Positions 20,702 to 29,361 of a stretch of 64,000 nucleotides of DNA are shown here, in pieces. This DNA is from 34-65-8 sp046294735 (GTDB lineage: Bacteria > Pseudomonadota > Alphaproteobacteria > Sphingomonadales > Sphingomonadaceae), in assembly GCA_046294735.1 (NCBI GenBank), contig JBKBKB010000006.1, forward strand, positions 62,001-126,000, written 5' to 3'. Both the position numbers and the translations under genes were made by a program. Under the pieces are notes generated by a model. It was not told the origin of the DNA. It ran no database searches and saw nothing but the letters and a program-made list of their open reading frames with translations. How positions within the stretch are numbered: the first letter of the stretch is position 1; every line of letters starts with the position of its first letter.

Positions 20702-20827
20702 TTTTTCACACGAAAACACCAAGAGGGCAATCCTGTGGCGAAGCCGCTACAAACCACAAGCCCCAGTCACGATGCAGGAACGCGACACTGCGTGCCGCAC
20801 GGCATCTTAGTGTCTTCGTGCGAGAAA
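20702..20827. repeat. Intergenic element with imperfect terminal inverted repeats
   Basis: Two arms of about 27 bases face each other across roughly 73 bases: the left arm (20702-20728) contains CACACGAAAACACCAAGAG and the right arm (20801-20827), read on the - strand, contains CGCACGAAGACACTAAGAT, matching at about 17 of 22 positions in the core. The left arm also holds a perfect small palindrome, GTGTTTT / AAAACAC at 20699-20719. The element fills the space between the moaB 3' end and the radical SAM gene and is more AT-rich than its surroundings. It resembles a REP/MITE-like intergenic repeat; other copies were not looked for. Confidence 0.45.
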
Positions 20828-20828
20828 A

Positions 20829-21368
20829 TCACTTCTCCCGCAAGCGCGGCATCAGTTCCACGAAGTTGCAGGGCTGGTTGCGGCTGTCTAGCTGCTCCGC
20901 GAGGATGCCGTCCCAACCGTCCTTCACGGCACCGTTGGAGCCGGGCAGAGCGAAGATATAGGTTCCCCGCGCCACCACCGCGCAGGCGCGGCTCTGCACC
21001 GTGCTGGTGCCGATCGAGCGGTAGCTGATCATCCGGAACAGTTCGCCGAACCCGGGGATGTCGCGCACGTCACCGGATTTCTTCAGCCGGTCGAGCGCCT
21101 CGGGGGTCACGTCGCGTCCGGTCAGCCCGGTGCCACCGGTCGAAATCACGGCGTCGATGGCGGGATCGTCGATCCAGTCATTGAGCTTATTGACCAGCAG
21201 AGAGGCATCGTCGCGCATGATGGCCCGCGCGGCCAGCTTGTGGCCAGCTGCCTTGACCCGTTCGGCGAGGATATCGCCCGAGGTGTCGTCAGCGGCGGTG
21301 CGGGTGTCCGAAACGGTCAGCACTGCAATGTTGATCGGCTTGAAGGTGCGCTCTGGGTCGATGGCCAT
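20829..21368 (-). CDS. moaB: Molybdenum cofactor biosynthesis protein B
   Basis: Member of the MoaB/Mog family, which adenylates molybdopterin during cofactor assembly. The 179-residue protein has VLTVSDTRTAADDTSGDILAE at the start, the substrate-binding ISTGGTGLTGRDVTPEA in the centre, and FALPGSNGAVKDGWDGIL near the end. ATG 21368 gives the normal family length; the longer frame to 21497 runs back over the start of the next gene upstream's 3' end. It lies 13 bases downstream of the lytic transglycosylase gene. Confidence 0.92.
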   Translation of the reverse strand: MAIDPERTFKPINIAVLTVSDTRTAADDTSGDILAERVKAAGHKLAARAIMRDDASLLVNKLNDWIDDPAIDAVISTGGTGLTGRDVTPEALDRLKKSGDVRDIPGFGELFRMISYRSIGTSTVQSRACAVVARGTYIFALPGSNGAVKDGWDGILAEQLDSRNQPCNFVELMPRLREK

Positions 21369-21381
21369 GCGCGGGTGGGTA

Positions 21382-23157
21382 TCAGTCCGCGCGGGTGAGG
21401 TAAACGCCACCGCCCCCTCCCAATTCCGGGAATGTCGGCCACTGGCCCTGCGCCAGCGCCTCCCGGCTTTCCGAGCGGCCGCCTGCTTGTCGTTCATACA
21501 TCCAGTAGTTGCGCATCACGATGGAGACGTAGCCGCGCGTTTCCCAAAAGGGGATGCTCTCCATGTAAAGCAGGGCATCGCCTTGGTCGCGCACTTCGCT
21601 GTTCCAGCGGGTGATCGGGCTGAGGCCGGCATTGTAAGCGGCCATGATCTTGGGCAGCAGGCCCTGGGTCGCGCGGCTGTCGCGCAGCATGACGAGATGC
21701 TCCTGCCCGAAGGCAAGGTTTACGTCGGGTCGGTTGAGCTCGCTGGCACTGCCGGACACACCGAGCTTTCCCGCATGGTCTCTTGCTGCAGCGGGCATGA
21801 TCTGCATCAGTCCGCGGGCGCCAGCTGGGCTGACGGCGCTGGCGCGGAACACTGATTCCTGCAGCGTATGGGCATAGGCCAGCGCTGGGTCGACTTTCCA
21901 CCCGTTCACCGGTTGCCAGCGCGGCGCGGGATAACGCAGTGCGGGTTCTGCCTGGGCGCCGCGCGGGGCGTTGTGCGCCATCCACAGCTGGGTCGAAGGC
22001 AGACCCAATTCTCGCGCCAGGCGCGAGAGCGAATCGTATTGCGAAGGATCGCCGATCCTTGCCTGGTGGCGCAGGACCTCGTCAGCCAGCTGGTCGCGGC
22101 CGATTTCGGCCAGCGCCACTGCCGCGCGGATATTGGCGTTGTCCCGTAGGCGCTGCCAGTCCGCAGGCGAGAAGTCGGCGCGGGCGTGATCCTGGGGCAG
22201 TTCCTGTCCCAGCTGCTCGCGCGCAAGCATGCCATAGAGCGTCTCATCAAGCCGGGCAGCACCGCGCAGTTCCTCAGTTGCCTTTTCCGGCTCACGGCAA
22301 CGCACCATCGCACGGCTGGCCCAGTAATGGCTAGCGGCGACCAGTTCGACATTGTGCGCACCGCGTGCGGCGCGCTGGAAAGCGTTGGCCGCGGTCTCGC
22401 AATCGCCCAGGCGCCACGCAGCCAGTCCGGCCACCCAGTCGCCCTCGGCCACCCATGCGCCCGTGCCTTCGCGGGCGGTCAGCGCCATGGCGAGAGCAGC
22501 CGGGTCGTTGTTTTCGATGTAGTAGCTCCACGCGACTCGTTGGCGCCACTCGGCGCGGGCTTCGGCGCTGAGCCCGGAGTCGATTCCGTCCAGCAGCACA
22601 CGCGCCCCATCGGGATCGTCGTTCTTGATCCGCTCGAGAATGGCGTTGCTGACCGAGCGCGGCATGGTGCCGTCGTCAATGCTGCGCGGGCGCAGCCGCT
22701 TGCTTGCAAAGGGCTGGCTGACGAAGCTCTGGGCCTGCGGCAGGTAGGGGGCGGACATCAATCCGCGTTTGCTGCCCATGGTCGCCATGCGATCGGCATG
22801 GGGCAGGGCGGTGCCTTCGGCCAGCCAGGCCTGGATCTGGGGCAGTTCCACCCGGGGGCTGTTGGCGTGGAGATAATACTCGGCGCGGGCGACCGCATGG
22901 AGCGGGCCGTCGCTGCGCTCTGCCAACAGGGCGTTGACCCGTCCCCAGTCTTGCCGATCGATCGCGCCGAACAACTCGCGGTAATACTCGCGGTCGGGGC
23001 GGGTCAGCAGGTCGGGCACCTTGCTGGTCACCGCGCGGGCGCGGAAATACTCGGCCGCACTGCTGGCCAGCGCCGGGCTCGCCGCCGGGAGCACTGTAGC
23101 TGCCGCCACACACGCAGCCAGCAATCGGACTGCAAATTGGTTCGTTGTTCTAGCCAT
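21382..23157 (-). CDS. Lytic murein transglycosylase (Slt70-like)
   Basis: Periplasmic peptidoglycan lytic transglycosylase, 591 residues. The N-terminus is a signal peptide (LLAACVAAATVLPAASPALA), followed by a long alpha-superhelical region of TPR-like repeats (about residues 40-420) as in Slt70, then the SLT domain. The catalytic Glu is in TLQESVFRASAVSPAGARGLMQIMP, and the family's VNLAFGQEHL and AYNAGLSPITRW motifs follow. ATG 23157 is chosen because it yields the signal peptide. The upstream UDG-like gene overlaps it by 8 bases. Confidence 0.92.
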   Translation of the reverse strand: MARTTNQFAVRLLAACVAAATVLPAASPALASSAAEYFRARAVTSKVPDLLTRPDREYYRELFGAIDRQDWGRVNALLAERSDGPLHAVARAEYYLHANSPRVELPQIQAWLAEGTALPHADRMATMGSKRGLMSAPYLPQAQSFVSQPFASKRLRPRSIDDGTMPRSVSNAILERIKNDDPDGARVLLDGIDSGLSAEARAEWRQRVAWSYYIENNDPAALAMALTAREGTGAWVAEGDWVAGLAAWRLGDCETAANAFQRAARGAHNVELVAASHYWASRAMVRCREPEKATEELRGAARLDETLYGMLAREQLGQELPQDHARADFSPADWQRLRDNANIRAAVALAEIGRDQLADEVLRHQARIGDPSQYDSLSRLARELGLPSTQLWMAHNAPRGAQAEPALRYPAPRWQPVNGWKVDPALAYAHTLQESVFRASAVSPAGARGLMQIMPAAARDHAGKLGVSGSASELNRPDVNLAFGQEHLVMLRDSRATQGLLPKIMAAYNAGLSPITRWNSEVRDQGDALLYMESIPFWETRGYVSIVMRNYWMYERQAGGRSESREALAQGQWPTFPELGGGGGVYLTRAD

Positions 23158-23938
23158 CGGTCCCGTCAAGCCAGGTTTGCCACAGATCCCGACGCACCGC
23201 TGCCGACCGCAGCATGCGCGCAAGCCCATGGCTTTCCACATAGGGGAAGCTTCGCCCCTTGTGGTTAAAGCGACGTAAAGTTTTACCCTCTTGCGCCATG
23301 TCGTGGCCAAGAAGCGGTGGAATGTTTCGGCCGAGGAAAAGAATCCGCTGCGGCCGGACCAATCCGATGTGATGGGCGAGAACCCGTGCGGCGCCTGCCT
23401 CGGCAAGGCAAAGCCAATCCGGCGCGGCGCTGAAGCGGGGCAGCAGGCTGGCGCAATAGGCCTTGTTCGGCGCAATCCCGGCCGCCCGCAGGAACCCGGA
23501 CAGCAAGCGCCCCTCCGGTCCGGACAGCAGGCTTTCCCGGTCCTGTTCTTCGGGACTGGCTACGACCACCATCAATTCGGCCCCGGCCGGGCCGCGCGGC
23601 GCAATGCGCGGACCGGTGCCGCCGAGTTCCAGGGTCGGTTCACTCAACCACCAGGGTGCAAAGGCCTCCAGCTGGTCCGGCCAGCCGCCTTCCTCTCCCC
23701 CGAACGCCGCCGCCTTGGGATTTTCGACAGGTTCCGGCCCTGCACCTGTCCGGGGCTGGGCAGCCGGTGGTGGCAAGGGTCCAGCGGCATCCGCCGCCTG
23801 TTCCTCGCTGGCTGATGGTGGGCCGGCCAGCCAGTCCGTAACGCCATTGCCGAAGTCGCAATCGACCCCCGCATCGCGCCACCAGTCCATCGCGGCGGCG
23901 AAATCCTCGGGGGAAGGCAGGCGGGCGGGGTCGGTCAT
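23150..23938 (-). CDS. Uracil-DNA-glycosylase-superfamily-like protein (degenerate)
   Basis: A 262-residue protein. The C-terminal two thirds resemble the family 4 uracil-DNA glycosylase fold: LMVVVASPEEQDRESLLSGPEGRLLSGFLRAAGI lines up with the GEAPG...GRPFVGRAGxLL region, and PQRILFLGRNIPPLL and FNHKGRSFPYVESHGLARML with the later motifs, but GEAPG itself is lost and few cysteines for an Fe-S cluster remain. The first 100 residues are low-complexity, rich in Pro, Ala and Glu. Catalytic activity is doubtful. It is translationally coupled to the lytic transglycosylase. Confidence 0.65.
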   Translation of the reverse strand: MTDPARLPSPEDFAAAMDWWRDAGVDCDFGNGVTDWLAGPPSASEEQAADAAGPLPPPAAQPRTGAGPEPVENPKAAAFGGEEGGWPDQLEAFAPWWLSEPTLELGGTGPRIAPRGPAGAELMVVVASPEEQDRESLLSGPEGRLLSGFLRAAGIAPNKAYCASLLPRFSAAPDWLCLAEAGAARVLAHHIGLVRPQRILFLGRNIPPLLGHDMAQEGKTLRRFNHKGRSFPYVESHGLARMLRSAAVRRDLWQTWLDGTDG

Positions 23939-24027
23939 CGTGCGCGCAGGTCTTGACCTGCCTTGCGCCAGCAATCAAGGAAATCGGGCATTTTGATTAC
24001 CCGATCCAGTGAAGGACAATATCTGCG

Positions 24028-25677
24028 ATGAGCGAACGCGAATCCATGCCGTGCGATGTCGTGATCGTTGGCGGCGGCCCGGCCGGGCTTGCCGCAGCGA
24101 TCCGGCTCAAGCAGCTCAATGCCGAACTGGAGGTCGTTCTGCTGGAGAAAGGCTCCGAGATCGGAGCGCATATCCTCTCCGGCGCAGTGGTCGATCCCAA
24201 GGCGCTCGACGAGTTGCTGCCTGAATGGCGGGAGCAAGGCTGCCCGATGGCCGAGGTGCCGGTGACCGACAACTGGCACTGGGTGCTGTCGAAGAACGGC
24301 AAGACTTCGCTGCCGCACCTGATGATGCCGCCGTTCATGTCGAACGACGGCAACTACACCGGCTCGCTGGGCAATATGTGCCGCTGGCTGGCCGAACAGG
24401 CCGAGGGCCTGGGCGTGATGGTGTTTCCGGGCTTCCCCGCTGCCGAGGTCATCATCGACGAAAATGGCGCGGTCGCCGGGGTGATCACGCAGGACATGGG
24501 CGTGGCGGCCGATGGCAGCCACAAGAGCGATTACCAGCCGGGGATGGAAATCCACGCCAAATACACTCTGTTTGCCGAGGGCGCGCGCGGCCATTTGACC
24601 AAGCGGATGAAGGCCCTGTTCGACCTTGAGGCGAACTGCCAGCCGCAGGTCTATGGCCTCGGCATCAAGGAACTGTGGGACATCGATCCCGAAAAGCACG
24701 TGCCCGGCCGCGTGATTCATACCCAAGGGTGGCCGCTGACCGAGAGTGACAGTTGGGGTGGGGGGTTCCTCTATCATCAGGTGGGCGGGCAGGTGGCGGT
24801 CGGATTCGTCACCGCGCTCGATTACAAGAACCCCTACGTCTCACCGTTCCAGGAATTCCAGCGCTGGAAGCAGCATCCCGCGATCCGCGAATACCTCGAA
24901 GGCGGCAAGCGGGTTGCCTATGGTGCCCGCGCGATCAATGAAGGCGGGTGGCAATCCGTGCCCAAGCTCGCCTTCCCGGGCGGGGCGTTGATCGGGTGCT
25001 CGGCCGGGTTCGTCAACGTGCCGCGGATCAAGGGCAGCCACACCGCGATGAAGAGCGGGATGCTGGCGGCCGAGAGCATCGCGGCGGCGGTTGCGGCGGG
25101 GCATGAAAAGACCGAGCTTGCTGATTACGACGCAGCGGTGCGGTCAAGCTGGATCGCCAAGGAATTGCAGCTGGTGCAGAACGCCCAGCCTGCGGTCGCC
25201 AAGTATGGCGGCGATCTCGGCACGGTGTTGGCCGGCATCGACATGTGGATGCGCACGCTGAAGATCGGCCTGCCGATCACGATGAAGCACAAGCCGGATT
25301 ACAGCTACACCGGCCGCGCCGACCTGTTCCGCCCGATTGCCTATCCCAAGCCCGACGGGGTGATCAGCTTCGACCGGCTGACCTCAGTCGCGTTCAGCTA
25401 CACCAACCATGCGGAGGACCAGCCGGTCCATTTGCAGGTAAAGGATCTGGAACTGCAGAAGGCGAGCGAGCTGGCCGTCTATGGCGGCCCCTCAGCCCGC
25501 TATTGCCCGGCAGGCGTTTACGAGTGGCTGGTGGACGAGGCGACCGGCGCACCGAAGTTCCAGATTAACAGCCAGAACTGCGTTCACTGTAAAACCTGCG
25601 ACATCAAGGACCCCAACCAGAACATCAACTGGGTCACGCCCGAAGGGGGCGGCGGGCCAAACTATCCCAATATGTGA
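24028..25677 (+). CDS. Electron transfer flavoprotein-ubiquinone oxidoreductase
   Basis: Membrane-associated flavoprotein that passes electrons from ETF, reduced by acyl-CoA dehydrogenases, to ubiquinone. The 549-residue protein starts with an FAD-binding DVVIVGGGPAGLAAAIRLKQ and ends with the 4Fe-4S ligands: one Cys in YCPAGVYEW and three in NCVHCKTCDIKDPNQNINW. The ubiquinone-binding region GGGFLYHQVGGQVAVGFV is present. Length and motif order match the mitochondrial and bacterial ETF-QO family. It starts a + strand run of metabolic genes. Confidence 0.95.
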   Translation: MSERESMPCDVVIVGGGPAGLAAAIRLKQLNAELEVVLLEKGSEIGAHILSGAVVDPKALDELLPEWREQGCPMAEVPVTDNWHWVLSKNGKTSLPHLMMPPFMSNDGNYTGSLGNMCRWLAEQAEGLGVMVFPGFPAAEVIIDENGAVAGVITQDMGVAADGSHKSDYQPGMEIHAKYTLFAEGARGHLTKRMKALFDLEANCQPQVYGLGIKELWDIDPEKHVPGRVIHTQGWPLTESDSWGGGFLYHQVGGQVAVGFVTALDYKNPYVSPFQEFQRWKQHPAIREYLEGGKRVAYGARAINEGGWQSVPKLAFPGGALIGCSAGFVNVPRIKGSHTAMKSGMLAAESIAAAVAAGHEKTELADYDAAVRSSWIAKELQLVQNAQPAVAKYGGDLGTVLAGIDMWMRTLKIGLPITMKHKPDYSYTGRADLFRPIAYPKPDGVISFDRLTSVAFSYTNHAEDQPVHLQVKDLELQKASELAVYGGPSARYCPAGVYEWLVDEATGAPKFQINSQNCVHCKTCDIKDPNQNINWVTPEGGGGPNYPNM

Positions 25678-25683
25678 TCCGGC

Positions 25684-26487
25684 TTGTCGTTGATCGAAAC
25701 CGCTCATGCCAAGGTCAACCTGGCGCTGCATGTTCGGCGGCGGCGGGAGGACGGGTATCACGCGCTTGAGACCCTGTTCGCCTTTGTCGATGCGGGCGAC
25801 GTGCTGACGGCGAAGCCGGCCGCCGCTGACAGCGTCACCACGCTGGGCGAATTTGCGGGTGGGCTGGATAATGCCTTCGACAACCTCGTCGCCCGCGCGC
25901 TCAACACCCTCCCGCGCCCTCAAGGCCTCGCGGTGACGCTGGAGAAGAACCTCCCTGTCGCGGCTGGCCTCGGGGGCGGGTCGGCGGATGCGGGGGCGGT
26001 GTTCCGGATTGTCGAGGCGCTCCACGGCCTGCCCGATGACTGGCCAGCGCGGGCGGCGAAGCTCGGCGCGGATGTGCCCGCCTGCGTGCTCAGCCGCACC
26101 CATATCGGCCTCGGCACCGGCACCGAGCAGCTTGCCGTAGAGGACGACCTCGCTGGAACCCCTGTGCTGCTGGTCAACCCGCGCGTGCCGCTGTCGACCG
26201 GACCAGTGTTCAAGGCGTGGGATGGAATGGATCGGGGCCCTCTGCCAGAGGGTCCTGCCTCGAAGATCGCGAGGGAAGGGCGCAACGATCTCGAAGCCCC
26301 CGCCATCAGTCTTTGCCCGATGACTGCCGCGGTGCTGGCGGCCCTGCAAGCCACAAACCCATGGCTCGCCCGCATGTCCGGCTCGGGTGCGACTTGCTTT
26401 GCACTCTACGATACGGCTGAAGCGCGTGACGGCGCGCGGGCGGCCATGCCGCAAGAATGGTGGACCATGGCGGGGTGTCTGCGGTGA
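25684..26487 (+). CDS. ispE: 4-diphosphocytidyl-2-C-methyl-D-erythritol kinase
   Basis: GHMP kinase of the non-mevalonate isoprenoid pathway, phosphorylating the 2-hydroxyl of CDP-methylerythritol. The 267-residue protein has AHAKVNLALHVRRRREDGYH at the N-terminus, the GHMP ATP-binding motif PVAAGLGGGSADAGA, and RMSGSGATCFALYD near the C-terminus. The start is TTG 25684, 7 bases after the ETF-QO stop, and its stop overlaps the next gene. Confidence 0.93.
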   Translation: MSLIETAHAKVNLALHVRRRREDGYHALETLFAFVDAGDVLTAKPAAADSVTTLGEFAGGLDNAFDNLVARALNTLPRPQGLAVTLEKNLPVAAGLGGGSADAGAVFRIVEALHGLPDDWPARAAKLGADVPACVLSRTHIGLGTGTEQLAVEDDLAGTPVLLVNPRVPLSTGPVFKAWDGMDRGPLPEGPASKIAREGRNDLEAPAISLCPMTAAVLAALQATNPWLARMSGSGATCFALYDTAEARDGARAAMPQEWWTMAGCLR

Positions 26488-27212
26488 ACGAAGCCTGGCG
26501 CACCCTAGGCACACCGCGGGCGGGTGGGGTGCTGATCGTGTCTGACCATGCCTCCAACCGGGTCCCGGAGGATATCGACCTGGGAATCGACCTGGCGCTG
26601 CTCGGCCAGCATATCGCGGCCGATATCGGCGTGGCCGAAGTAGCGGAAGTGCTTGTGCGCGAAACCGGTTGTGCGGCCTTCGTTGGCCATGTCAGCCGCC
26701 TGGTGTGCGACTTCAACCGTGACGAGCACCAGCCCACCGTTATCCCCATCGCCAGCGATGGCCATGCGATCCCGGGCAATGCACTGGACCACGAGGCGCA
26801 TGAGGCTCGGCTGGCGCAGTTTTTCCGGCCCTATCACGATGCGCTCGAAGTCCTGCTGGCAGACCACCCCCCGGCGCTGATCCTGTCGCTGCACAGCTTC
26901 ACCCCGCAACTTGCGAGTAGCGACGAGCCGCGCCCGTGGCACTGCGGCGTGCTCTACAATGCGGACGAGCGGGCGGCGCGACTGGCGATCCCGCTGCTGG
27001 CCGAAACCGGGGCGATGGTGGGTGACCAGCAACCCTATTCGGGCAAGCTGCTCAATGCCACCATGAACCGCCATGCCGAAGCGAACGGCCATCCCTATTT
27101 CGGGCTGGAAATCCGGCAGGACCTTATCGCTGATGACGAGGGGCAGGCGCGCTGGGCCGCGCTGCTAGCGAAGGTGCTGGCTGAAGTGGTGCGTCGCCTG
27201 CAGCCGGGCTAG
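26484..27212 (+). CDS. N-formylglutamate amidohydrolase family protein
   Basis: A 242-residue protein of the HutG-type N-formylglutamate amidohydrolase fold. Diagnostic stretches are LIVSDHASNRVPEDI (metal ligands), DFNRDEHQPTVIP, ILSLHSFTPQL and YFGLEIRQDLI. No histidine-utilisation genes lie nearby, so the physiological substrate could be another N-formyl amino acid. The likely start is GTG 26484, overlapping the ispE stop; GTG 26475 is also in frame. Confidence 0.85.
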   Translation: MNEAWRTLGTPRAGGVLIVSDHASNRVPEDIDLGIDLALLGQHIAADIGVAEVAEVLVRETGCAAFVGHVSRLVCDFNRDEHQPTVIPIASDGHAIPGNALDHEAHEARLAQFFRPYHDALEVLLADHPPALILSLHSFTPQLASSDEPRPWHCGVLYNADERAARLAIPLLAETGAMVGDQQPYSGKLLNATMNRHAEANGHPYFGLEIRQDLIADDEGQARWAALLAKVLAEVVRRLQPG

Positions 27213-27224
27213 GGCGCGCCCTAG
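27209..27224. repeat. Perfect 16-bp palindrome at a stop codon
   Basis: CTAGGGCGCGCCCTAG is self-complementary over all 16 bases and includes the TAG stop of the N-formylglutamate amidohydrolase gene. As RNA it could form a 6-bp stem with a GCGC loop, a weak terminator before ilvD, followed by TTCGTCTCG rather than a T-run. It could also be a chance effect of the GC-rich context. Confidence 0.3.
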
Positions 27225-27287
27225 TTCGTCTCGCTTGACCGCGCGCACCAAGCCCGCGATGGGAACAGCATAGACAACGAGGGGCCA

Positions 27288-29009
27288 ATGACCGCAAAGT
27301 TCGACAAATCCCGCTTGCCCAGCCGCCATGTTTCAGTCGGCCCGGAGCGTGCGCCGCACCGTTCCTATTACTACGCGATGGGGCTGACCGAGGAAGAAAT
27401 TGCTCGGCCCTTCGTCGGTATTGCCAGCGCCGGCAACGACAGCGCGCCCTGCAACACCACGCTCGATGCGCAGGCGGACATCTGCCGTCAGGGGGTGAAC
27501 GAGGCAGGCGGGATGCCGCGCCGTTTCAACACCATCACCGTGACCGACGGCATCGCCATGGGCCACCAGGGGATGAAAAGCTCGCTCGTCAGCCGCGAGA
27601 TCATTGCGGATTCAGTTGAGGTATCGGTCAGAGGTCATTGTTATGACGCGCTGGTCGGCTTTGCCGGGTGCGACAAGAGCCTGCCCGGCATGATGATGGC
27701 GATGTTGCGGCTCAACGTGCCGTCGATCTTCGTTTACGGCGGCTCAATCCTGCCGGGTACGTTCCACGGCAAGGATGTGACCGTGGTCGACGTGTTTGAG
27801 GCGGTAGGCCAGCATGCGGCGGGCAACTGCCCTTTGCAGGAGCTGATCGCGCTGGAGAAAGTGGCCTGCCCCGGGCACGGCGCCTGCGGTGGCCAGTTTA
27901 CCGCCAACACCATGGCCTGTGTCGGCGAGGCCATCGGTTTGTCTCTGCCCAACAGCAACATGACACCCGCTCCTTACAGGTCGCGTGAGGAAATCGCGGT
28001 CGCGGCTGGCCGTCAGGTCATGGCGCTTATCGCGCGCAAGCTGCGCCCGCGCGATATCTGCACCCGCGCCGCGTTCGAGAATGCTGCGCGGGTGGTGGCA
28101 GCCACCGGCGGCTCAACCAATGCCGCGCTCCACTTGCCTGCCATGGCCAGTGAGTGCGGGATCGAGTTCGACCTGTTCGATGTAGCCGAGATATTCAAAT
28201 CAACACCTTACATCGCAGACCTCAAACCCGGCGGGAAGTATGTCGCCAAGGACATGCATGAAGCGGGCGGGGTCTACATGGCGATGAAGACGCTGATGGA
28301 TGGCGGGTTCATTGATCCCAACCCGATCACCGTCACCGGCAAGACCATCGGCGAGAACCTCGAAGAGATCACCTGGAACCCGGACCAGAAGGTGTTCTAC
28401 GATGTGAAGACGCCGATCACTCCCACCGGCGGCGTGGTCGGTTTGCGCGGCTCGCTCGCGCCCGATGGCGCCATCGTCAAGGTGGCCGGCATGGAGCGGC
28501 TGCGCTTCACCGGTCCGGCACGGGTGTTCGATTGCGAGGAAGACGCCTTCGCCGCAGTCGAGGCGCGCGACATTGCCGAGGGCTGCGTAGTGGTAATCCG
28601 CTACGAAGGGCCAAAGGGCGGCCCCGGCATGCGCGAGATGCTGTCTACCACCGCTGCACTCTATGGCCTGGGCATGGGCGAGAAAGTGGCACTGATCACC
28701 GATGGGCGCTTTTCCGGTGCAACCCGCGGCTTCTGCATCGGCCATGTCGGTCCGGAAGCGGCGGATGGCGGCCCGATCGCACTGGTCGAGGACGGTGATG
28801 AAATCATCATCGACGCCGTCGAGGGCGTGATCGATCTCAACGTCGATCAAACCACGCTGGATGAGCGGCGGAAGAACTGGCGCCCGCGGGAGAATGAATA
28901 TCAGTCCGGCGCCTTGTGGCGCTATGCCCAGAACGTCGGCCCGGCCAGCAAGGGCGCAGTGACCCATCCTGGAGCGAAAGCGGAGAAGCATGTCTTTGCG
29001 GATATCTAG
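27288..29009 (+). CDS. ilvD: Dihydroxy-acid dehydratase
   Basis: Fe-S dehydratase of branched-chain amino acid synthesis, converting 2,3-dihydroxy-3-methyl acids to 2-oxo acids. The 573-residue protein has GIASAGNDSAPCNTTLDAQA near residue 45, the ILVD/EDD signature CDKSLPGMMMAMLRLNVPS, and later GACGGQFTANTMAC with cluster-ligand cysteines. The C-terminal half contains GPKGGPGMREML and DGRFSGATRGFCIGHVGPEA. RBS GAGGGG lies 5 bases before the ATG. Length is typical of the long-form proteobacterial enzyme. Confidence 0.96.
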   Translation: MTAKFDKSRLPSRHVSVGPERAPHRSYYYAMGLTEEEIARPFVGIASAGNDSAPCNTTLDAQADICRQGVNEAGGMPRRFNTITVTDGIAMGHQGMKSSLVSREIIADSVEVSVRGHCYDALVGFAGCDKSLPGMMMAMLRLNVPSIFVYGGSILPGTFHGKDVTVVDVFEAVGQHAAGNCPLQELIALEKVACPGHGACGGQFTANTMACVGEAIGLSLPNSNMTPAPYRSREEIAVAAGRQVMALIARKLRPRDICTRAAFENAARVVAATGGSTNAALHLPAMASECGIEFDLFDVAEIFKSTPYIADLKPGGKYVAKDMHEAGGVYMAMKTLMDGGFIDPNPITVTGKTIGENLEEITWNPDQKVFYDVKTPITPTGGVVGLRGSLAPDGAIVKVAGMERLRFTGPARVFDCEEDAFAAVEARDIAEGCVVVIRYEGPKGGPGMREMLSTTAALYGLGMGEKVALITDGRFSGATRGFCIGHVGPEAADGGPIALVEDGDEIIIDAVEGVIDLNVDQTTLDERRKNWRPRENEYQSGALWRYAQNVGPASKGAVTHPGAKAEKHVFADI

Positions 29010-29361
29010 TGTTTTCGCGATCACGCTGGTCGCGTCGGCCTGTTCGCAGGGCGAGGAAGTGCAGGCGCAGGCCGAAGCAGGTGCCGACATGATCGAATGC
29101 GCCATCGGCCCCGGTTCCGACTTCGGGCCGGATTGCCTGGTCGAGCGCACCACCGACGGCGATGCGCAGGTCCTGGTGGTGCGCCATGCCAACGGCGGCT
29201 TCCGCCGGTTCGAGCAGCTGCCAGACGGGGCGGGCCTTGCCGCCTTCGACGGGGCCGATCCGGTAGCGCAAACACTCGACGGTGAAACCCTGGTGGTAGA
29301 AGTCGGCGGTGACCGTTACCGGTTCGCGGCCCGTCCGAAAGACAATGCCGCAGGGGAGTGA
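28990..29361 (+). CDS. Small putative secreted lipoprotein
   Basis: A 123-residue protein with an N-terminal hydrophobic segment ending in a Cys (SSVFAITLVASACSQ), consistent with a weak lipobox; the mature part is acidic (AEAGADMIECAIGPGSDFGPDC) and then contains a beta-rich VVRHANGGFRRFEQLPDG and VVEVGGDRYRFAARP. Two further cysteines could form a disulfide. The frame overlaps the ilvD 3' end by 20 bases and the next gene's start by 17. Function unknown; the family is not one I recognise. Confidence 0.6.
   Translation: MSLRISSVFAITLVASACSQGEEVQAQAEAGADMIECAIGPGSDFGPDCLVERTTDGDAQVLVVRHANGGFRRFEQLPDGAGLAAFDGADPVAQTLDGETLVVEVGGDRYRFAARPKDNAAGE

Noticed and set aside
27209..27224. Palindrome as a recombination or attachment site
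   Set aside because: No integrase, repeat copy or disrupted gene is nearby; it coincides with a stop codon and is GC-rich, so chance or a weak terminator is more likely.
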